Shown here: positions 25,185 through 34,494 of the stretch, piece after piece
Numbering within the stretch: the stretch's first letter is position 1
Layout of the letters: the number at the start of each line of letters is the position of its first letter
NCBI GenBank assembly: GCA_947475735.1
Contig: CANJLQ010000001.1
Coordinates: forward strand, 248,001-312,000
Length of the DNA stretch: 64,000 nucleotides
Reading direction: 5' to 3'
Source of the DNA: Caulobacteraceae bacterium
GTDB taxonomy: Bacteria; Pseudomonadota; Alphaproteobacteria; Caulobacterales; Caulobacteraceae
Notes under the pieces: model-generated
What the model was told of the DNA's origin: nothing
Databases searched by the model: none
The model's input: only the letters and a program-made list of their open reading frames with translations
Program-made: the position numbers and the translations under genes

Positions 25185-26113
25185 TGAGCCGCGTCTCCAC
25201 CACCGGGAACTATCAGTCGGCCCTGCTGGATCTGATGGCGTCGCAGCAACGTCAGGCGGACGCGTCGAAACGGGTTTCGACCCAGAAGGTCGCGACCGAC
25301 TTGACAGGCTTCGGCCGCGGGGCCGAGACCCTGACGGCGCTGAAGGGCGCGGTCAGCCGGGTCCAGGGCTTCCTCGATACCGGCGAAGTCGTGGCCGCCC
25401 GTCTGGGAGCGCAGGATCTGGCCCTGAACCAGGTCATCGACGGCGTGGGCGGCGCGCGCGAGGCCATCGGCAGCGTTCTGGCCTCGGATTCGGCGGGCAC
25501 CCTGATGCTGGAACTGGAAGGCTATTTCCAGTCGGTATCCAATGGCCTGAACGCCCGCCACCAAGGGGGCTACCTGTTCGCTGGAGCCGACACCGACAAT
25601 GCGCCGGTCTCGGTCGGCACGCTGAGCGACCTGGCGGCGGCGGCCAGCGTCGCTTCCACCTTCGGCAACGACACCATCAAGCCCGTGTCGCGCGTCGCCG
25701 AGAACACGTCGGTCGAGACCGGCTATCTGGCCAGCGACCTGGGCACGGACATCTTCCAGATCTTTCGCGACATCAAGGCCTACCACGACGACCCGGCGAC
25801 CGGGCCCCTGACCGGCAAGCCGACCGACACCCAGAAGGCCTTTTTGGTCGCCCAGCTGTCGCGCCTGGACGCCGCAAAGGTCGAGACCATCGACGTCGCG
25901 TCGCGCAACGGGTCGCTGCAGAAGCGGATCGACCAGATGACAGTCAGCCATACGGCGCAGATCACCGCTCTGAACGGACTGGTGTCGGATCGGACGGACG
26001 CGGACCTGGCCCAGGCCGTCACCGACCTGCAGCTGTCTCAGATCGCGGTTCAGGCCTCGGCCCAGGTGGTCAGCCAGCTGCGCGAGGTCTCGCTGCTGAA
26101 CTACCTGCGCTAA
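25184..26113 (+). CDS. flgL: Flagellar hook-associated protein 3 / flagellin-like FlgL
   Basis: 309 residues, second hook-filament junction protein. The N-terminal helix (NYQSALLDLMASQQRQADASKRVSTQK) and the C-terminal flagellin-like segment (LQLSQIAVQASAQVVSQLRE, then SLLNYLR) match FlgL. Translationally coupled to flgK. A hairpin follows directly. Confidence 0.93.
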   Translation: MSRVSTTGNYQSALLDLMASQQRQADASKRVSTQKVATDLTGFGRGAETLTALKGAVSRVQGFLDTGEVVAARLGAQDLALNQVIDGVGGAREAIGSVLASDSAGTLMLELEGYFQSVSNGLNARHQGGYLFAGADTDNAPVSVGTLSDLAAAASVASTFGNDTIKPVSRVAENTSVETGYLASDLGTDIFQIFRDIKAYHDDPATGPLTGKPTDTQKAFLVAQLSRLDAAKVETIDVASRNGSLQKRIDQMTVSHTAQITALNGLVSDRTDADLAQAVTDLQLSQIAVQASAQVVSQLREVSLLNYLR

Positions 26114-26138
26114 GCGCGGCGGACCCGTCAGCCGCGCT
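26113..26138 (+). terminator. Hairpin after flgL
   Basis: AGCGCGGC-N10-GCCGCGCT, a perfect 8-bp GC-rich stem beginning at the flgL stop codon; no T-run follows. Probable 3' end of the flgK-flgL transcript. Confidence 0.5.
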
Positions 26139-26173
26139 GCGACCCCTTGCCCCTAGCTATTGTTCTCGAAGGA

Positions 26174-26188
26174 GAACATAATAGGAAC
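26174..26188. promoter_or_regulatory. SOS box (LexA site) before the radical SAM gene
   Basis: GAAC-ATAATAG-GAAC is an exact match, on this strand, to the reverse complement of the alphaproteobacterial LexA consensus GTTC-N7-GTTC. It ends one base before the ATG at 26190. An overlapping perfect inverted repeat, TGTTCTC-GAAG-GAGAACA, spans 26161-26178. LexA bound here would block initiation or elongation of the repair operon. Confidence 0.82.
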
Positions 26189-26189
26189 A

Positions 26190-27431
26190 ATGGCTCAGCT
26201 GGATCTCAAACGCAAACTGGCCGTCCTGGCCGATGCGGCGAAATACGACGCCTCGTGCGCCTCGTCCGGAACGTCCAAACGCGACAGCCGGGGCGGCAAG
26301 GGGATCGGCTCGACCGAGGGGATGGGCATCTGTCACGCCTACACGCCGGACGGGCGGTGCGTGTCGCTGCTGAAGATTCTGCTGACCAACTTCTGCATCT
26401 ACGACTGCGTCTATTGCATCAACCGCACCTCCTCGAACGTGCAGAGGGCGCGGTTCAGCGTGGACGAGGTGGTCGAGCTGACGCTCAACTTCTATCGGCG
26501 GAACTATATCGAGGGGCTGTTCCTGTCGTCGGGCATCATCCGCTCGGGCGACTACACGATGGAGCAGCTGGTGCTGGTCGCCAAGAAGCTGCGCGAGGAG
26601 CACGACTTTCGCGGCTACATCCACCTGAAGCTCATTCCGGAGGCCGATCCGAAACTGGTTGAGGAGGCGGGCCTCTATGCCGACCGTCTGTCGGCCAACA
26701 TCGAACTGCCACGCGACGAGGCCATGGGTCGGCTGGCCCCGCAAAAGGACGTCGGCGTCATCAAGAAGGCCATGGCCGACGTTCGTCGCCAGGTCGAGGC
26801 CGCCCGGCCCGAGAAGAAGGCCCGGACCCGCCCGCCGAAGTTCGCGCCCGCCGGCCAGTCGACCCAGCTAATTGTCGGCGCCGACGGCGCGCCGGATACC
26901 GAGATCATTGATCGATCGGCGTCACTCTACGGCGGCTACGGCCTGCGCCGGGTCTATTATTCCGCCTTCAGCCCGATCCCGGACGCCAGTTCCGCCCTGC
27001 CCGTCTCCCGGCCGCCGCTGATGCGCGAGCATAGGCTCTATCAGGCCGACTGGCTGATGCGGTTCTACGGTTTCTCCCCGCCCGAGATCGGCGAGGCGAC
27101 GGTCGATGGCATGCTGGATCTGGCCATCGACCCCAAACTGGCCTGGGCCCTCAACCGGCGGGCCGAGTTTCCCGTCGATGTGAACACCGCCCCGCGCGAG
27201 CGGCTGCTGAGGGTGCCAGGGCTGGGGGTGAAGTCTGTCAACCGGATGATCTCGGTCCGGCGCTACCGGACACTCCGGCTGGAGGACGTGGCGCGGCTGT
27301 GCCGGGGCATCGACAAGGTGCGGCCCTTCATCACCACGCTCGATTGGACGCCCGGCGGTCTGACCGACGCGGTCGATCTGCGGGCGCGGCTGGTGCCGGA
27401 ACGCAAACCGGAACAGCTCACTCTGTTCTGA
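26190..27431 (+). CDS. Putative DNA modification/repair radical SAM protein
   Basis: 413 residues. The radical SAM cluster motif C-x3-C-x2-C is at Cys69, Cys73 and Cys76 (NFCIYDCVYCINR). A helix-hairpin-helix DNA-binding motif lies near the C-terminus (LLRVPGLGVKSVNRMISVRR). The family (TIGR03916 type) is regularly found next to the DUF4130-uracil-DNA-glycosylase fusion, as here. ATG 26190 with an AGGA site is preferred to TTG 26160. An SOS box lies directly upstream. The reaction is unknown; it probably acts on damaged or modified DNA together with the next gene. Confidence 0.9.
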   Translation: MAQLDLKRKLAVLADAAKYDASCASSGTSKRDSRGGKGIGSTEGMGICHAYTPDGRCVSLLKILLTNFCIYDCVYCINRTSSNVQRARFSVDEVVELTLNFYRRNYIEGLFLSSGIIRSGDYTMEQLVLVAKKLREEHDFRGYIHLKLIPEADPKLVEEAGLYADRLSANIELPRDEAMGRLAPQKDVGVIKKAMADVRRQVEAARPEKKARTRPPKFAPAGQSTQLIVGADGAPDTEIIDRSASLYGGYGLRRVYYSAFSPIPDASSALPVSRPPLMREHRLYQADWLMRFYGFSPPEIGEATVDGMLDLAIDPKLAWALNRRAEFPVDVNTAPRERLLRVPGLGVKSVNRMISVRRYRTLRLEDVARLCRGIDKVRPFITTLDWTPGGLTDAVDLRARLVPERKPEQLTLF

Positions 27432-28879
27432 TGCCGACAGCGGAACTGGCCCACGAGACCGACTTCGACGGCTGGCGCGCGGCGGCCCGGCGATTTCGAC
27501 TCGCGGGGATCGAGCCGGCGGCCGCGCGCTTCGTGGTGCGAGGCGGCGAAGAAACGGGTGATCTCTTCTCCTCCGCTCATCCCGGCGAAGGCGACGATGC
27601 GCGAAGAGAGGCGCAGTTCTCCGTCCCCAGAGCCTTCGTGGACGTGGCCGAGGACGTCATCCTGCATCGTTCGGCAGACCGCTTCGACCTGATGTACCGT
27701 CTGCTATGGCGGCTGAAGGACCAGCCGGACCTGATGAAGGTCGTGTCCGACCCCGACGTCGCCGACGCGATGGAGCGGGCCAAGAACGTCAGCCGCGCCA
27801 ATCACAAGATGAAGGCCTTCGTCCGCTTCCGTCTGGTCGAGGACGATGAGGGAGAGGCCTATGTCGCCTGGTTCGAGCCGGCGCATCGGGTGCTGGAACG
27901 GACGGCGGGCTTCTTCGCGCGGCGTTTCGCGACCATGCGATGGTCGATCCTGACGCCCGAGGCGTCGTGCTTCTGGGACGGTCAGACGCTGGTCTTCGGT
28001 CCCGGCGCCAACCCCGAGGACGCGCCGCAGGACGACGAGATCGAGGCCTTCTGGAAGACCTACTACGCCTCGACCTTCAACCCCGCCCGGCTGAAGACGA
28101 AGACCATGCAGGGCGAGATGCCCAAGCGATACTGGAAGAACCTGCCGGAGGCCCAGCTGATCCCGGAACTGGTCGCCGCCTCGCGCGCTCGCACCGACAC
28201 CATGGTCCAGGCCGCTCCCACCGAACCCAACGCCCGCCTGTCCAAGGCCATCGCCAAACACGCCCGCGACGGATCGTTCGACGAAGGCTTCGTCGCCGCC
28301 TCGCTCGACGACCTGAAGCACGGCGTCCAGGCCTGCCGGCGCTGCCCGCTGTGGCGCGACGCGACCGAGGGCGTGTGTGGCGAAGGGCCGAAACAGGCGA
28401 AACTGATGATCGTCGGCGAACAGCCGGGAGATCAGGAGGATCTGGCCGGACGACCCTTCGTCGGCCCCGCCGGTCAGGTGCTGGACGCGGCCCTGCAGGA
28501 AGCCGGCATCGACCGCGACGACGTCTTCGTCACCAACGCCGTCAAGCATTTCAAGCACGAGCCGCGCGGCAAACGGCGGCTGCACAAGACGCCGGTTGCG
28601 TCAGAGGTCTCCGCCTGCCGCTGGTGGCTGGATCAGGAGCGGCGGCTGGTGAAGCCGGCGGTGACCCTGGCGCTCGGCGCGACGGCCTCGCTGGCCGTGT
28701 TCGGCCGCAAGGTCGCCGTGACCCAGGAGCGGGGCCAGGCCCTGACCATGGCCGACGGCTCGATCGCCACGATCACCGTCCACCCCTCCTATCTGCTGCG
28801 CCTGCCCGACGAGGCGGCCAAGGCGCGCGAGCGCGAGGCTTTCGTGCGCGATCTGCAACGCGTCCGGGGCTTGTTGTAG
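27431..28879 (+). CDS. DUF4130 / UdgX-type uracil-DNA glycosylase fusion
   Basis: 482 residues in two parts: DUF4130 (about 60-260, with RFDLMYRLLWRLKDQPDLM and EPAHRVLERTAGFFARRF) and a family 4/UdgX glycosylase domain (about 295-482). The glycosylase has GEQPGDQEDLAGRPFVGPAG (329-348), a KRRLH loop (381-385) and HPSYLLR (451-457), plus cysteines near 302, 305, 316 and 396 for a 4Fe-4S cluster. In UdgX the histidine of the KRRIH loop links covalently to the abasic site after uracil excision, so His385 is expected to trap uracil-DNA. Starts as TGATG with the radical SAM gene; shares its SOS box. Confidence 0.9.
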   Translation: MPTAELAHETDFDGWRAAARRFRLAGIEPAAARFVVRGGEETGDLFSSAHPGEGDDARREAQFSVPRAFVDVAEDVILHRSADRFDLMYRLLWRLKDQPDLMKVVSDPDVADAMERAKNVSRANHKMKAFVRFRLVEDDEGEAYVAWFEPAHRVLERTAGFFARRFATMRWSILTPEASCFWDGQTLVFGPGANPEDAPQDDEIEAFWKTYYASTFNPARLKTKTMQGEMPKRYWKNLPEAQLIPELVAASRARTDTMVQAAPTEPNARLSKAIAKHARDGSFDEGFVAASLDDLKHGVQACRRCPLWRDATEGVCGEGPKQAKLMIVGEQPGDQEDLAGRPFVGPAGQVLDAALQEAGIDRDDVFVTNAVKHFKHEPRGKRRLHKTPVASEVSACRWWLDQERRLVKPAVTLALGATASLAVFGRKVAVTQERGQALTMADGSIATITVHPSYLLRLPDEAAKAREREAFVRDLQRVRGLL

Positions 28880-28942
28880 CCCGTAAGTCATCACCCGTTG
28901 AAGGCATTCGCGATTCACGCGGTCTCGGCTATGGATGGTGGA

Positions 28943-30061
28943 ATGAGCACGGCGGATTTCCAGATCGAGGAGGCGGGCGGCGACGGGGCCGTGCTGAAGC
29001 TTTCGGGCGACTGGACCACCATGTCGCTGGGCAAGGCCGCGGTGAAGCTCGGTGACCGGCTGGAAGGCCGCACGGTCCGCTCCGTCGATCTGACCGATCT
29101 CGGCCGCTTCGATACGGCCGGTGCCTTGGCCCTCGTGCAGGCATCCGGGTGCGCCATGCCGAGCGGCGCGTTCGACACCCGTCCCGAGGCCGGCCGCATC
29201 TACGCGATGGTCGAGACCCTGGAGCGGCAGAGCGCCGGCCCGCCTCCTCGCCCCCAGTCCCTGGTCCGTCTGTTCGCCAAGATCGGCCACGGCGTTCATG
29301 ACGCGGGTGCCGAGTTCCTGCTGTCGATGGCCTTCCTGGGTCGGCTTATGGGGGCCAGCGGACATGCGCTGCGCAAGCCCGGCGACATCCGCTGGGCGGC
29401 CTGGGTCAGCCAGGCGGACCGGTCCGGCCTGGATGCCCTGCCCATCATCGCCGTGACCAACTTCTTCATCGGGGCCGTGATCGCCTTCCTGGGGGCCAAT
29501 CTGCTGACCCAGTTCGGGGCGGGGGTCTTTACGGTTCAGCTGGTGGCTGTGGCGGTGCTGCGCGAGCTCGCGGTGCTGATCACCGCCATACTGCTGGCCG
29601 GACGGTCCGCCTCGTCTTTCGCCGCCGAGATCGGCTCCATGCGGATGAACCAGGAGGTCGACGCCATGCAGGTCATGGGCGTGAACCCGTTCCAGGCCCT
29701 GGTGATCCCGCGTCTGGCGGCGATGCTGGTGATGATGCCGCTTCTGACCTTCGTTGGCATGCTGGCAGGCTTCATGGGCGGCGCTCTGGTGACCTGGAGC
29801 CAGCTGGACTACGGCCCGGCCTTCTTCATCCAGCGCGTCAGCGAAGACCCTCTGATGGGCCAGCATCTGATGGTCGGCATGATCAAGGCTCCGGTCTTCG
29901 CCATCGTCATCGCCGCCATCGGCTGTCGCCAGGGCATGGCGGTGGCCGGCGACGTCGAGAGCCTCGGCCGCCGGGTCACGGCCGCGGTCGTCCAGGCCAT
30001 CTTCGCCATCATCGCGCTGGACGCCGTGTTCGCCCTGATCTTCCTGGAGCTGAACCTGTGA
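28943..30061 (+). CDS. mlaE: MlaE-type ABC transporter permease with N-terminal STAS domain
   Basis: 372 residues. A STAS (MlaB-like) domain occupies about residues 1-95 (LKLSGDWTTMSLGKAAVKL, VDLTDLGRFDTAGALAL) and is fused to the MlaE permease (about 115-372, with NFFIGAVIAFLGANLLTQFG and SFAAEIGSMRMNQEVDAMQVMG). The complex moves phospholipids between the membranes to keep outer-membrane asymmetry. The fusion replaces the separate MlaB of E. coli. The stop overlaps the mlaF start by 4 nt (GTGA). Confidence 0.93.
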   Translation: MSTADFQIEEAGGDGAVLKLSGDWTTMSLGKAAVKLGDRLEGRTVRSVDLTDLGRFDTAGALALVQASGCAMPSGAFDTRPEAGRIYAMVETLERQSAGPPPRPQSLVRLFAKIGHGVHDAGAEFLLSMAFLGRLMGASGHALRKPGDIRWAAWVSQADRSGLDALPIIAVTNFFIGAVIAFLGANLLTQFGAGVFTVQLVAVAVLRELAVLITAILLAGRSASSFAAEIGSMRMNQEVDAMQVMGVNPFQALVIPRLAAMLVMMPLLTFVGMLAGFMGGALVTWSQLDYGPAFFIQRVSEDPLMGQHLMVGMIKAPVFAIVIAAIGCRQGMAVAGDVESLGRRVTAAVVQAIFAIIALDAVFALIFLELNL

Positions 30062-30858
30062 CGGTCCCGGCGAACGACACGGCCACCGCGTCCAGGCCCG
30101 AGACGCTGATCGAGGTGCGCGGCCTGCTGAGCCAGTTCGGCGATCAGGTGATCCACCAGGATCTCGATCTCGACGTCGTGCGCGGCGAGGTCCTGGGCGT
30201 CGTCGGGGGGTCCGGCACCGGCAAGACCGTGCTGCTGAACTCCATCATCGGACTGAAGGACCCGGAGGGCGGTAGCATCCGCCTTTTCGGCCATGACCGG
30301 AGCGACCTGACCGAAGCCCAGGCCGCCGACATCGAGCGACGCACAGGCGTCCTGTTCCAGCAGGGGGCGCTGTTCAGCAGCCTGACCGTGCTGGAGAACG
30401 TCGCCTCGCCCATGGTCGAGCACACCAACCTGCCACACGACACCATCCGCGAACTGGCGGAAATGAAGATCGCCATGGTCGGTCTGAAGCCGGAATCGCA
30501 CCACCAGAAGCCGGCCGAGCTGTCGGGCGGCATGCGAAAGCGGGTCGGCCTGGCCCGCGCCCTGTCGCTGGATCCGGAACTGATCTTCCTCGACGAGCCT
30601 ACTGCAGGGCTGGACCCGATCGGTGCGGCCGCGTTCGACGACCTGATCCGCAAGCTGTCGGACGACCTGGGCCTGACCGTCTTCATGATCACCCACGACC
30701 TCGATAGCCTTTACGCCATCTGCGACAAGGTCGCGGTGCTGGCCGACAAGCGGGTGATCGAGAAAGCCACGGTGCAGGAGCTGGAGACATCCGACCACCC
30801 GTGGATCAAGGAATACTTCCTGGGGCCGCGCGGTCGCGCCGCCACCAAGGCCGCCTAG
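30058..30858 (+). CDS. mlaF: MlaF-type ABC transporter ATP-binding protein
   Basis: 266 residues. Walker A GGSGTGKTVLLNS, signature LSGGMRKRVGLARAL, Walker B LIFLDEPTAGLDP and switch His in FMITHDLDS are all intact. It powers the MlaE permease from the cytoplasmic face. GTG start inside the end of mlaE; mlaD follows 9 nt later. Confidence 0.95.
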   Translation: MTVPANDTATASRPETLIEVRGLLSQFGDQVIHQDLDLDVVRGEVLGVVGGSGTGKTVLLNSIIGLKDPEGGSIRLFGHDRSDLTEAQAADIERRTGVLFQQGALFSSLTVLENVASPMVEHTNLPHDTIRELAEMKIAMVGLKPESHHQKPAELSGGMRKRVGLARALSLDPELIFLDEPTAGLDPIGAAAFDDLIRKLSDDLGLTVFMITHDLDSLYAICDKVAVLADKRVIEKATVQELETSDHPWIKEYFLGPRGRAATKAA

Positions 30859-30867
30859 AGGACCGAG

Positions 30868-31806
30868 ATGGAACGAGACGCACATTACGCCGCCGTCGGC
30901 ATCGCCACCGTCGCCCTTCTGGCGGCGCTGGCGGTGTTCGCCATCTGGCTGGCCCGGCTGCAGTTCAACGACGACTACGACATCTATGACATCGTCTTCT
31001 ACGGGCCGGTGCGCGGTCTGTCGGAGGGCGGCGAGGTCCACTTCAACGGAATTCGCGTCGGCGAGGTCACCGACCTGAACCTGGACCCTAACAAGGGCGA
31101 CCAGGTCATCGCGCGCGTGCGTCTGGACGCCACGACGCCCGTTCGCGTCACCAGCCGCGCCCAGCTGGAGCCCCAGGGCATCACCGGCCTGAACTACATC
31201 CAGGTCACCGCCGGCACCGACGGCTCGGCCCTGCTGAAGACCCAGTATCCCGACAACGTCGTGCCCGTGATCCAGAGCCAGCCTTCGCCCATCGCCGAAC
31301 TGCTCAGCGGATCGGGCACCGTGCTGGCCCAGACCGTGGACGCCCTGAACCGAATCAACCGCGTCCTGTCCGACGACAACGTGCGCAGCTTCTCGACCAG
31401 CCTGAGGAACATCGAATCCCTGACCGCCGAGCTTGAGGCCAGGAAGGGCATGTTCGAGGACCTGGAGCAGGCCCTGAAGACCGCCAATGCGGCCATCGCC
31501 GAGTACCAGGCCCTGGGCGCCGAGGCGCGCGCGCTGATCGAGGGCGACGGGCGCGAGGCGATCCAGAACATCAATGCCGCGACCGCCGACGCCCGCACCG
31601 CCATCGCTTCCATCAATCGGACCGCTAATGCGCTGGAAGGCCCGGTCGGCGAGGTCGCGACCACCGGCGTGCCCCAGCTGCTGGAGGCCATCCAGGGGCT
31701 GGAGGAGGCCACCCAATCCCTGCGCGGCCTCGTCGACGACGTGCGGGCCAGCCCGCGCGACTTCATCAGCCGCCCGGCGTCCCAGGAACTGGAGGTCCAG
31801 CCGTGA
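30868..31806 (+). CDS. mlaD: MlaD-type MCE-domain substrate-binding protein
   Basis: 312 residues: one N-terminal transmembrane anchor (about 8-30), the MCE domain (about 38-125, with VRGLSEGGEVHFNGIRVGEV and GITGLNYIQVT) and a long coiled-coil-like helical tail. It is periplasmic and carries lipid between the permease and its partners. It is longer than E. coli MlaD (about 183 residues) because of the tail, which may form a helical needle or bridge. Confidence 0.93.
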   Translation: MERDAHYAAVGIATVALLAALAVFAIWLARLQFNDDYDIYDIVFYGPVRGLSEGGEVHFNGIRVGEVTDLNLDPNKGDQVIARVRLDATTPVRVTSRAQLEPQGITGLNYIQVTAGTDGSALLKTQYPDNVVPVIQSQPSPIAELLSGSGTVLAQTVDALNRINRVLSDDNVRSFSTSLRNIESLTAELEARKGMFEDLEQALKTANAAIAEYQALGAEARALIEGDGREAIQNINAATADARTAIASINRTANALEGPVGEVATTGVPQLLEAIQGLEEATQSLRGLVDDVRASPRDFISRPASQELEVQP

Positions 31807-32402
31807 TCCGATCGCTCGTTCTGGCGGCCACCGCCATCGGCCTGTCAGGGTGCGCCCTGCTGTCCTCGCCCGATCCGGTCCAGCTGTATCGCTTCGGCGA
31901 CAACGCCGGCGCACCGGCCGGCGCACCGGCCGCCGCGCCCGTGCAAGTCCGACTGCGCGCGGTCGAGTTCCCCTCAGCGTCGCGTGGAGACCGGCTGCTT
32001 GGGGTCACGGGGAACGAGGCGGCCTACATCGGAGGAGCCCGCTGGGTCTCTCCGGCGCAACAGCTGTACTCCCAAAGTGTCGAGACCGCCTTCTTGAGCC
32101 AGGCTCGCACGGTTCGGCTGATCGGACAGCGCGAACTGACGCCGGCGACCCGCGTCCTGGACATCGACATCCGTACCTTCGAGACCCGCTATGACTATTC
32201 GGGGGCGGTTCCGGTCGTGACGATCGTCGCCGAGGTTCGGCTGCTGCGGTTCCCCGAGCGGACGGTCGTCGCCGAACGGGTGTTCACGGTCACCGAACAG
32301 ACGGGCGAGAACCGCGTCTCGGCCATCGTTCAGGCCTTCGACCTGGCGACGCGCGACCTCAACAGCCAGATCGTCGGCTGGACCGAGACCAACGCGGGCT
32401 AA
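31803..32402 (+). CDS. ABC-type transport auxiliary lipoprotein (PqiC/DUF330-like)
   Basis: 199 residues. Lipobox GLSGC gives a lipidated Cys at about 17, followed by the family opening PDPVQLYRFGD. A duplicated GCACCGGCCG unit near 31907-31935 encodes a GAPAGAPAAAP linker. Such lipoproteins accompany MCE transporters at the outer membrane. GTG start overlaps mlaD by 4 nt; last gene of the mlaEFD operon. Confidence 0.88.
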   Translation: MIRSLVLAATAIGLSGCALLSSPDPVQLYRFGDNAGAPAGAPAAAPVQVRLRAVEFPSASRGDRLLGVTGNEAAYIGGARWVSPAQQLYSQSVETAFLSQARTVRLIGQRELTPATRVLDIDIRTFETRYDYSGAVPVVTIVAEVRLLRFPERTVVAERVFTVTEQTGENRVSAIVQAFDLATRDLNSQIVGWTETNAG

Positions 32403-32477
32403 GGGGTGCGTCAAAGTCGGACGTAGGGGGTCACGGGGCCCCTCCCCTCGGCGCATCGCATCGTCTATCCCCGGCGT

Positions 32478-33842
32478 ATGGCCAGAGACGGTGCGATCTA
32501 TGTCTGTCAGTCCTGCGGGGCGGTCCACGGCAAGTGGTCCGGCCAGTGCGGGGCGTGCGGCAACTGGAACACCATCGTCGAGGAAAGCCGGTCTGCCCCG
32601 CCTGGCGCGCTGAAGCCCGCCGCCACGGCGCGCAGCCGGGGCCTGGCGTTCGAGTCCCTGCAATCCGAAACGCCCGAACCGCCGCGCATCACCACCGGCG
32701 TGGCCGAGTTCGATCGGGTCTGCGGGGGCGGCGTGGTGCCGGGCTCCGCCATCCTGCTCAGCGGCGACCCCGGCGTGGGCAAGTCCACCCTTCTGCTGGA
32801 CGTGGCGGGCCGGGCTGCGCTCGCCGGACGACGCGTGGCCTACATCTCCGGCGAGGAGGCCATCGAGCAGATCCGCTCCCGGGCCAAGCGGATGGGGCTG
32901 GCCCAGGCCCCCGTCGAACTGGCCAGCGCCACGGCGCTCCGTGAAATCCTCGGCACGCTGAAGCGCGAAACGTTCGACATCGTCATCGTCGATTCCGTCC
33001 AGACCCTGTGGTCCGACGCCCACGAGGCCGGACCGGGATCGGTCACCCAGGTCCGCGCCTGCGCCGGCGAACTGGTGCGACTGGCCAAGGCCGGCGGCCC
33101 TGCGGTCATCCTGGTCGGCCACGTCACCAAGGACGGCCAGGTCGCCGGCCCCCGCGTGGTCGAGCACATGGTCGATGCGGTGCTCAGCTTCGAGGGCGAG
33201 CGCGGCTATCCCTTCCGCATCCTGCGCGCAGGCAAGAACCGCTTCGGCGCGACCGACGAGATCGGCGTGTTCGAGATGGGCGACGCGGGCCTGACGGAGG
33301 TTTCAAACCCCTCGGCCCTGTTCCTCGGCGAGAACACCCAGCGGGCGGCCGGCGCCGCCGTGTTCGCCGGGATCGAGGGCAGCCGTCCCGTGCTGGTCGA
33401 GGTCCAGGCGCTTGTCGCCCCGTCCGCCTATGGCACGCCGCGCCGGGCGGTCATCGGCTGGGACACGGGACGGCTGGCCATGGTTCTGGCGGTGCTGGAG
33501 GCGCGGTGCGGCGTCGGCTTCGGCAATCAGGACGTCTATCTGAACGTCGCGGGGGGCCTTCGCATCAACGAGCCCGCCGCCGACCTGGCCGCCGCCGCCG
33601 CCCTGATCAGTTCGGTGACCGACACCCCCCTGCCCCAGGGCTGCATCGTCTTCGGCGAAATCAGCCTGTCCGGAGAAGTCCGCGCCGTCGGCCGGGCCGA
33701 GGCCCGGCTGCGCGAGGCGCACAAACTGGGCTTCGACCAGGCCCTGTCGCCGCCGCTGACCGTCAAGGGTGGTGGCGTGGCGATCACGCCCGTCAGCCGA
33801 CTGACCGAAGCCGTCGAACGAATCTCACAGAACAGGTATTAG
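32478..33842 (+). CDS. radA: DNA repair protein RadA (Sms)
   Basis: 454 residues: an N-terminal C4 zinc finger (CQSCGAVHGKWSGQCGAC), a RecA-like ATPase with Walker A GDPGVGKSTLL, the RadA-specific KNRFG motif (AGKNRFGATDE) and a C-terminal Lon-like domain. It promotes branch migration of recombination intermediates. No SOS box was seen upstream. Downstream lie cvpA and purF. Confidence 0.96.
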   Translation: MARDGAIYVCQSCGAVHGKWSGQCGACGNWNTIVEESRSAPPGALKPAATARSRGLAFESLQSETPEPPRITTGVAEFDRVCGGGVVPGSAILLSGDPGVGKSTLLLDVAGRAALAGRRVAYISGEEAIEQIRSRAKRMGLAQAPVELASATALREILGTLKRETFDIVIVDSVQTLWSDAHEAGPGSVTQVRACAGELVRLAKAGGPAVILVGHVTKDGQVAGPRVVEHMVDAVLSFEGERGYPFRILRAGKNRFGATDEIGVFEMGDAGLTEVSNPSALFLGENTQRAAGAAVFAGIEGSRPVLVEVQALVAPSAYGTPRRAVIGWDTGRLAMVLAVLEARCGVGFGNQDVYLNVAGGLRINEPAADLAAAAALISSVTDTPLPQGCIVFGEISLSGEVRAVGRAEARLREAHKLGFDQALSPPLTVKGGGVAITPVSRLTEAVERISQNRY

Positions 33843-33868
33843 GGCGGCATGGCCCCTGTTGCGAACGC

Positions 33869-34465
33869 ATGACCGGCTTCGACGCCTTCGCCCTGCTCGT
33901 CATCCTCGCCTCGGCCGCGGCCGGCTGGGTGCGCGGGGGCACGCGCGAGATCATCACCCTGCTCAGCTTCGTCCTGGCGGCGTTTCTGGCCCTGGTGGCC
34001 CTGCCGCTGACCGCCCCGATCGGGCGCGCTCTGATCGACCCGGACTGGGCCGGATCGATCTTCGCGGCCATCGCGTCCTTCCTGCTGGTCTATTTCGGCA
34101 TCCGCATCTTCGGCTCTATGCTGTCCAAGAAGGCCCAGGCGCATCCGACGCTGGGCGGCATCGACCGGCTGCTGGGCATCCTCGTCGGGTCCGGCCGGGC
34201 GCTGGTCCTGTTGGGGGCCATCCATCTGGTGATCGTCGCGGCCCTGCCTGGAGAACGCACGCCCAACTGGCTGTCCGAGGCCACGCTGCGTCCGCTCAGC
34301 GCGGGAGCGGCCCGTGCCATCCAGATCATCCTGCCCGGCATCGGCCGCGGCGCGGACGCCATCAGCCCTGTCGTGGATTCGTCCGTTCGCAGAGGCTTTT
34401 CCGACGATGACGCCTTGCCCCCGGCGCAATCCGGGCCTACCTCGCCGCGAACCGCCCCAGAGTAA
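33869..34465 (+). CDS. cvpA: CvpA family membrane protein
   Basis: 198 residues with about four transmembrane helices; MTGFDAFALLVILASAAAGW and RGGTREIITLLSFVLAA are typical of CvpA. Named for colicin V production but of wider, poorly known role in envelope homeostasis. It precedes purF, an order conserved in many bacteria. The ATG at 33869 is the first that matches the family; the longer open frame back to 33008 is a shadow of radA. Confidence 0.9.
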   Translation: MTGFDAFALLVILASAAAGWVRGGTREIITLLSFVLAAFLALVALPLTAPIGRALIDPDWAGSIFAAIASFLLVYFGIRIFGSMLSKKAQAHPTLGGIDRLLGILVGSGRALVLLGAIHLVIVAALPGERTPNWLSEATLRPLSAGAARAIQIILPGIGRGADAISPVVDSSVRRGFSDDDALPPAQSGPTSPRTAPE

Positions 34466-34494
34466 GTTTTTCGCCTGTCATCGGAGCCGCCACG

